From the NCBI GenBank assembly GCA_963703325.1, contig OY969805.1:1798001-1862000 (forward strand): a stretch of DNA of 64,000 nt, given 5' to 3'. Below are positions 59,470 to 64,000 of the stretch, in pieces. The DNA is from Aquilonibacter sp963703325. GTDB taxonomy: Bacteria; Vulcanimicrobiota; Vulcanimicrobiia; Vulcanimicrobiales; Vulcanimicrobiaceae. The translations under genes were made by a program, and so were the position numbers. The first letter of the stretch is position 1; each line of letters starts with the position of its first letter. Below the pieces are notes generated by a model. That model made no database searches. It was not told where the DNA came from and saw only the letters and a program-made list of their open reading frames with translations.

Positions 59470-60625
59470 CTTCGAGCGCCGCAATACGCTTGCCCAAGCT
59501 GGGATGTGACGCGAAGAGGAACTCGTACCAGGCGGGCGGTTCCTCTTCCGCCAGATTTTGATCGCGCAAGCGCCGGAACGCCGCAGCGCCCGCGCGCGGA
59601 TCGGCGGTCGTGGCGAGTGCGAAACGATCCGCCGCCCATTCACGCGAGCGCGAAAACGCATTGACTGCCGGGCGGATCGCCAACGTGCCGGCGCCGAACC
59701 AGGCAGCGATGCGAAGCAAGAACACGCTCTCGCGCGATTGGTCGGCGCGCAGATACACGCCGACCACGGCAAGCAGCGCGGCGGTGACGCCCTCTGCCAG
59801 GGCGATCATGCGCCAGGTGTCGCGCGAGACGTAGTGGCCCAGCTCGTGCGCTACGACGAAGGTAATCTCGTCCGGCGCAAACGCGTCGATGAGCGTATCG
59901 CCGAGCACGATACGATGGGTCGAGCCGATGCCGGTGACAAAAGCGTTGGCTTTTTTCGTTTGACGGCTCATGTCCATGCGCAAGATCTCCGCATCGCCCA
60001 CACCGAAGCGCGCTGCCAACGCGCGGAGCCGGACTTCGAGTGGTCCCTGCAGCGCTTCGAAGCGATTGAAGAGCGGGAGGATGTAGAGCGGCACCACCAG
60101 CGTCGCGAGGATAAAGAGCGGCAACATGCCCAGTGCGGCGACGATCGGCCACGACGAGCGGAAGCGGCGAACCGCAAGTCCCCCCAAGAGTGCCAACCCG
60201 CCGGTAAGCACCACCGAGATTGCGGTGCCCTTACTCCAATCGGCGAGGAATGCGGACGACGATTGGTCGCTCAACCCGTAGCGTCGTTCGAGTGCATAGT
60301 CTTCGACGAGCGTTACCGGCAGATCGATGACGCTCGATGCGAGCGTGAGCGCGGCAACGTAGATGCCGGGCCGCAGCCAGCGCGGCAGCGGTTCGAGCGT
60401 TCGTTCCATGCGCGTCGCCGGCGGTCCGTATGCGAATGCGAGGGTCGACGCGGTCGAGCGCAGCATTCCGGCAACGGCCAGCGCGCGCCGCGTGCGCCCG
60501 TAGGCAGCCGGATCGCTCGAGGTTGCGCTTGGCGGTCGGGATGCAAGCGCGACGGCTTGCACGGCGCGAGCTGCGACATAGCCGGCGCTCGCACCGGCTA
60601 TGAGGCCGAGCCAGAACTTTCGCAC
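59444..60625 (-). CDS. M48 family membrane metalloprotease (Ste24-like)
   Basis: A 393-residue membrane protein with about seven TM helices. The zinc motif is HELGH in VVAHELGHYV near residue 265, and the distal Glu lies in SREWAADRFAL near 330. It is the CAAX-prenyl-protease-1 type found in bacteria, which degrades misfolded membrane proteins. Start at ATG 60625. The 3' overlap with the hydrolase is 26 bp. Confidence 0.88.
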   Translation of the reverse strand: MRKFWLGLIAGASAGYVAARAVQAVALASRPPSATSSDPAAYGRTRRALAVAGMLRSTASTLAFAYGPPATRMERTLEPLPRWLRPGIYVAALTLASSVIDLPVTLVEDYALERRYGLSDQSSSAFLADWSKGTAISVVLTGGLALLGGLAVRRFRSSWPIVAALGMLPLFILATLVVPLYILPLFNRFEALQGPLEVRLRALAARFGVGDAEILRMDMSRQTKKANAFVTGIGSTHRIVLGDTLIDAFAPDEITFVVAHELGHYVSRDTWRMIALAEGVTAALLAVVGVYLRADQSRESVFLLRIAAWFGAGTLAIRPAVNAFSRSREWAADRFALATTADPRAGAAAFRRLRDQNLAEEEPPAWYEFLFASHPSLGKRIAALEASSREPAS

Positions 60626-60640
60626 CCGCGGGAGTTCGCG

Positions 60641-61684
60641 TTAGTGCGTGCCGGGGACCTCGCACGACTCGAAATCGACGTCGTAGATGCCGACGCCGTA
60701 CGCTCCTGGCGACAGATGCAGATCGTGCGTCCCGAACGTCTTGTTCTCGACGATGTGATACGAGCGAGAAGCATCGACGTCGATGTATGACATGCCGCTT
60801 GCATCGTAGTGAACGTCGGAGCCGGCGTCATCCTGGGGCAACGGCTTGCCGTCCTGCGTGACCGTGAGATGCGACGCTCCGCCTTTCCCCGGCCGCATCA
60901 CCGCGGTGACCTCGATTGCGTGGTAGGTCATGGCAAAGTATCCGCTGCCGCCCCCGAATTCCATCGCCTCCTGCGTTGCGTGCCAATAGCCGTTCAAATA
61001 GATCACACCGTCGCGATGCGATCCGGAATCGTGATACTGGAGATCGGTCGAGGTATCCCCGAACGTCGGCGTGTCGGCGATCTTTGCGCGTCCGACCAGC
61101 ACTTCGCCGGTCTGCGGATAACAGACGGCGCCCGGCTTATCGTAGTTGTCTTGCGGCAGCAGCGCCATCAGCGGCGGAAGCGAAAGCGCGGGGTTCCCGG
61201 CTTTGAGCAGCCCTTGAATCTTGGATTCGGTGTACGGATAATTCCCCTCACCGAGCTGCACGTGCACGAGATGACCGCTTTGATCGTAGAGCAGTTCGGT
61301 CGGCCATTCTTTGATGCCGTAGTGATCCCAAATCGCGCGGCCGTCGTCGATCGCCACCGGCCAGGTGACATCAAGTCGCTTGGTGGCGCTCTCCACTTCG
61401 GAAGGCTGTCCGGAGAAATCGAATTCCGGTGTGTGCACGCCGACGATGACAAAGCCGTCGTCGTGGTAGCGCTTATACCACTCGCGCAAGTATGGAAGCG
61501 TGCGCAAACAGTTGAGGCAGGTGTACTCCCAAAAGTCCACCAGTACGACCTTGCCGTGGAGATCTGCCGGCGTGAGCGCGGAACTGTTGAGCCACTGCGT
61601 CGCGCCGTCGAAACTGACCATCGGCCCGCCGATCGAAACCCCGCAAAGCGCGAGCGTAAGCCCGAGGACCAGCAACCGTCTCAT
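60641..61684 (-). CDS. DipZ-like exported redoxin with C-terminal carbohydrate-binding-like domain
   Basis: A 347-residue exported protein. Signal peptide 1-19, then a TlpA/AhpC-type thioredoxin domain with FWEYTCLNCLRTLPYL (CxxC) and KEWPTELLYDQSGHLV, then a roughly 140-residue C-terminal beta-rich domain (NGYWHATQEAMEFGGGSGYFAMTYHAIEVTAVM) seen at the end of DipZ-type proteins. Probably an extracytoplasmic thiol reductase. ATG 61684 gives the signal peptide. A shorter relative lies at 46936. Confidence 0.85.
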   Translation of the reverse strand: MRRLLVLGLTLALCGVSIGGPMVSFDGATQWLNSSALTPADLHGKVVLVDFWEYTCLNCLRTLPYLREWYKRYHDDGFVIVGVHTPEFDFSGQPSEVESATKRLDVTWPVAIDDGRAIWDHYGIKEWPTELLYDQSGHLVHVQLGEGNYPYTESKIQGLLKAGNPALSLPPLMALLPQDNYDKPGAVCYPQTGEVLVGRAKIADTPTFGDTSTDLQYHDSGSHRDGVIYLNGYWHATQEAMEFGGGSGYFAMTYHAIEVTAVMRPGKGGASHLTVTQDGKPLPQDDAGSDVHYDASGMSYIDVDASRSYHIVENKTFGTHDLHLSPGAYGVGIYDVDFESCEVPGTH

Positions 61685-61744
61685 CGCGTCGAACCCTCCG
61701 TACCCACCCAGGGTTCGACGCACGAGCGCCGGGTGCTGTGACGC

Positions 61745-62218
61745 CTATTGGGCGGCTTGGACAGCCTGCAGATCTTTCTGGAGGATCGGAATCGATTGTC
61801 CGGCAAACGCACGCATCTGCGCTCCGCCGCCGCCGTCTTTTTCGCTTTGGAACAGCACGATCAGCGTCTGCAATTTTTGCGCTTGGTCGGCTGCATACCC
61901 GGATCCGTCGGTGGTCGCCTTCGGTGCGTCGGTTGAGAGCGTGATGCCGTAGTACGACGCTAGCGACGCGAGCTGGCTGCCGATCGCGATCTCGTCGCTC
62001 TGAACGTTGTTGGCGAGGCTCTTGACCTGCGCATCGCCGCTCGATTGAGCGGCATTTGCGTTGGAAACGCTCAGGAGCAGCACGTTCATCGCAGAATGTG
62101 CGAATTGCGAGTCTGCCGGAGTAGTGGCATCGCCGATATCTGCGCCGAGCAGCGTGACGCCGAGCGCCACGCACGCTGCGACCGATCCCAGAGACTGTAA
62201 AATATGTAGGTTTCGCAT
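61745..62218 (-). CDS. DUF4142 domain protein
   Basis: A 157-residue exported protein: a signal peptide (1-27) followed by a four-helix bundle with TPADSQFAHSAMNVLLLSVSNANAAQSSG, VKSLANNVQSDEIAIGSQLA and a terminal FAGQSIPILQKDLQAVQ. This is the DUF4142 pattern (ferritin-like helical bundle). Role unknown. Divergent from the TauE-like gene. Confidence 0.75.
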   Translation of the reverse strand: MRNLHILQSLGSVAACVALGVTLLGADIGDATTPADSQFAHSAMNVLLLSVSNANAAQSSGDAQVKSLANNVQSDEIAIGSQLASLASYYGITLSTDAPKATTDGSGYAADQAQKLQTLIVLFQSEKDGGGGAQMRAFAGQSIPILQKDLQAVQAAQ

Positions 62219-62334
62219 AGCGATTTCAGCGTGCGCCTGCACCGTCAGGCGGGGTGCGACTTTACCGGCAGCTCTCGACCAAATGTGGATCAAAACCCAA
62301 TCAACGATCACTAAATTGTCCTATAATGGCGGCT

Positions 62335-63093
62335 ATGTTGCCCAGCGTTCTGATCTATCTCTTGCTCGGTGTCGTATTTGGATACTTGGGTGGTCTTTTT
62401 GGAATCGGCGGCGGCTTGATCGCGATTCCGGTTCTCGGCGTTTTCTTTGGCTATTCAGAGCAAGTCGCGCAGGGCACCGCGCTGGTGATGATCGTACCCA
62501 ACGTTATCCTTGGGTTATGGCACTACATTCGCAAGGTAGGGATGGATGCGCGACTCGGGCTTACGCTTGCGATCAGCGCTGTCCCGTTCACTTATATCTT
62601 CGCGCGCTTCGCGACGCGGTTGCCGGGGAATCCGCTGCGCATTGCGTTTGCGATCTTTATCGTGGCGATTGCCGCACAGATGGCATGGCGCACGTTTGGT
62701 CCGAAGGGTTTGCAGGCACCGCGCCCGGCGCCGTGGCCCGTGGCCGGCATCGTGGGCGCAATCGGCGGATCGCTCTCGGGGTTCTTCAGCGTTGGAGGCG
62801 CGGTGTTCGCGGTTCCGGCTATGTCGGCACTATTCGACCTGTCGCACGTCGTTGCGCAAGGCATGGGGTTGGCACTGGTTGCGCCGGGAACCATCGTGAG
62901 CATCATTACCTACGCCGGCGCGCATGACGTTGACTGGATTCCCGGCATCGCGCTTGCGCTGGGCGGGGCCGTTGCCGTGCCGCATGGCGTCAATTTGGCC
63001 AAACGGTTGCCGGAGCGCGTGCTGCGTAGCTTGTTTATCGCGTTGATGCTTGCATCGGCGGCCGGCTTGGTGCTGCGTTCCCTGCATTCCTGA
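62335..63093 (+). CDS. Sulfite exporter TauE/SafE family protein
   Basis: A 252-residue membrane protein with about eight TM helices in two homologous halves. The signatures GLFGIGGGLIAIPVL near residue 23 and GFFSVGGAVFAVPAM near 150 (GxGGG-type hairpins) are characteristic. The family moves sulfite, sulfoacetate or other anions. TATAAT (62322-62327) ends 7 bp before ATG 62335, and no ribosome site is present, so the mRNA may be leaderless; ATG 62326 is an alternative. The stop codon overlaps the T-run of the terminator below. Confidence 0.88.
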   Translation: MLPSVLIYLLLGVVFGYLGGLFGIGGGLIAIPVLGVFFGYSEQVAQGTALVMIVPNVILGLWHYIRKVGMDARLGLTLAISAVPFTYIFARFATRLPGNPLRIAFAIFIVAIAAQMAWRTFGPKGLQAPRPAPWPVAGIVGAIGGSLSGFFSVGGAVFAVPAMSALFDLSHVVAQGMGLALVAPGTIVSIITYAGAHDVDWIPGIALALGGAVAVPHGVNLAKRLPERVLRSLFIALMLASAAGLVLRSLHS

Positions 63094-63123
63094 AAAAAAA
63101 AGGCACGGTCGCGTGACCGTGCC
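63093..63123 (-). terminator. Intrinsic terminator of the TonB-receptor gene
   Basis: On the reverse strand a perfect 9-bp stem GGCACGGTC/GACCGTGCC with a 4-base loop (63102-63123) is followed by nine T. It lies 18 bp after the receptor stop and its T-run overlaps the tauE stop. Confidence 0.92.
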
Positions 63124-63140
63124 CGTTTCGATGGAGACGG

Positions 63141-64000
63141 CTACATCCGTACGTTCACTTGGAAGTAGACGTTGAGCGGCGGGGGGTTCCCGAGGTTCGA
63201 GTCGATCACCGGAGTGTACGACTGTAATTGCCACGGATACGGCGTAAAGCCGTTGGCCGCGGCGTCGTTGGGACCGGTTCCGTTGTAGAAGTTGCCGGCG
63301 TAGAGTCCGTTGGGGGAATACCCGCAGTAGTTGGCGCCTGCGGGATACGCCGAGGTCCACGGCTCTTTCGATCCGCCGAAGCAGGTGTGAAAGAGATCCG
63401 CAAAGGTGAGCGTGGCCGTGAGTTTCGGGGAGATGTCATACGACATCTGCAGATTCGTGACCAAGATCCACGGATTGCGGAACTGACCGGGCGACGAGAA
63501 CGATCCCGTCTGTGAGTTCGGCACGTAGAGTTGCGCAGCCGCCGTCGAATAGGTTCCGGCGTCGGAGAGCGCATCGCACTGATACGGATTGGTACCCGGT
63601 GAGGCCGCGGTAATGCCGGCCGTCAGCGAGTTTTGGCCGCACGTGCGCGGATCGATACCGACCACGTCGAGTGGTCCGCCGTACGAGCTGCCCTGCGTGA
63701 GCTGGAGCGACGGGGTGATCGCAAATTTCGCCTTGCGGTAGTTGAGAATCAGCGTTCCGTCGAGCGGAGAATCGAAGTACGCAACGCTCGGATTGTCGGT
63801 TGGCGAAAGGCCGGTTGAACCGGGCGCGTACCACGCGTTCGGATCGAGCAGTCCTTGAATCGGCTGATTGTAATACGGATTGTAGATCGCCGTTGCAGAT
63901 GGCGCCGTCCCGGCCGGAACGCACGTTCCGCCTTGATAGTACGGACAGCCGCCCCCCGCCTTGGTGAGCACATTGTATTGTGAAATCGCCGTGTTCGCCG
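63141..64000 (-). CDS. TonB-dependent receptor (C-terminal part)
   Basis: About 286 C-terminal residues with repeated aromatic/Asn beta-strands (TLILNYRKAKFAITPSLQL, PWILVTNLQMSYDISPKLTATLTFADLFHTCF) and a final NVYFQVNVRM, as in TonB-dependent receptor barrels. Paired Cys in the extracellular loops (GGCPYYQGGTC) are notable. The frame stays open to the window edge, so the plug and the N-terminus are missing. Substrate unknown. Transcription ends at the terminator beside it. Confidence 0.75.
   Translation of the reverse strand, partial: ANTAISQYNVLTKAGGGCPYYQGGTCVPAGTAPSATAIYNPYYNQPIQGLLDPNAWYAPGSTGLSPTDNPSVAYFDSPLDGTLILNYRKAKFAITPSLQLTQGSSYGGPLDVVGIDPRTCGQNSLTAGITAASPGTNPYQCDALSDAGTYSTAAAQLYVPNSQTGSFSSPGQFRNPWILVTNLQMSYDISPKLTATLTFADLFHTCFGGSKEPWTSAYPAGANYCGYSPNGLYAGNFYNGTGPNDAAANGFTPYPWQLQSYTPVIDSNLGNPPPLNVYFQVNVRM

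Noticed and set aside
1..64000. CRISPR array or cas genes
   Set aside because: No regular repeats with spacers and no Cas-like proteins are seen in the window.

Overview
The window is high-GC (roughly 60-63 %), densely packed chromosome from a diderm heterotroph. Outer-membrane proteins (a TonB-dependent receptor fragment and an outer-membrane barrel), MacAB-type export, an orphan-permease (ADOP-like) transporter under PadR control, a copper-amine-oxidase stalk-domain gene and the order rpsR-rplI-lonC-dnaB together recall Candidatus Eremiobacterota / Vulcanimicrobiota (WPS-2). That placement is an inference from gene content, with no marker-gene test behind it. Starts are often GTG or TTG, ATGA/GTGA start-stop overlaps are frequent, and convergent genes often overlap at their 3' ends.

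Layout. 1-6.5 kb: membrane proteins, a patatin-like lipase, a Zn-finger protein, a CAP protein, then alanine racemase behind a BlaR1-like M56 protease and a BlaI repressor, with a clear promoter and palindromic operator. 6.5-9 kb: two copies of a structured 5' leader, one before a stalk-domain pseudogene and one before an intact ABM-fold gene. 9-17.4 kb: MGMT, BON lipoprotein, secreted Cys-rich paralogues, retropepsin-like protein, cupin, acyl-CoA ligase, JmjC oxygenase. 17.5-21.7 kb: nitrogen module (glutamine synthetase, Amt transporter, barrel protein). 21.8-26 kb: information-processing operon rpsR-rplI-lonC-dnaB, preceded by a perfect Gram-positive-type LexA box. 26-41 kb: metabolic and sensory genes, one tRNA-Thr(CGT), a tandem-domain soluble chemotaxis transducer, and an FMN-dependent alpha-hydroxy-acid oxidase with a frameshift.

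41.1-44.7 kb is an accessory patch with lower GC. It contains an IS-end-like remnant, unfamiliar exported proteins, and a nearly intact IS3-family (IS407-like) element. Deleting the element and one 4-bp target duplication restores a continuous reading frame for the interrupted gene. From 44.6 kb core metabolism resumes: lysA-manA, a redoxin, a folK-folE2 fusion, the PadR/ADOP/MacA/MacB export operon, a GlxA-like regulator with an isochorismatase-family hydrolase, a sugar isomerase-permease-GNAT operon, an alpha/beta hydrolase, an M48 protease, a DipZ-like redoxin, a DUF4142 protein, a TauE permease and the 3' part of a TonB-dependent receptor.

The strongest unexplained signal is the duplicated leader RNA at 7.1 and 8.1 kb. 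Both copies keep the same long-range pairing and two hairpins despite sequence and length differences. Other points worth following are the IS-interrupted secreted protein, the LexA-like box before the ribosomal-protein/helicase operon, a set of apparently leaderless starts, and the folK-folE2 fusion.
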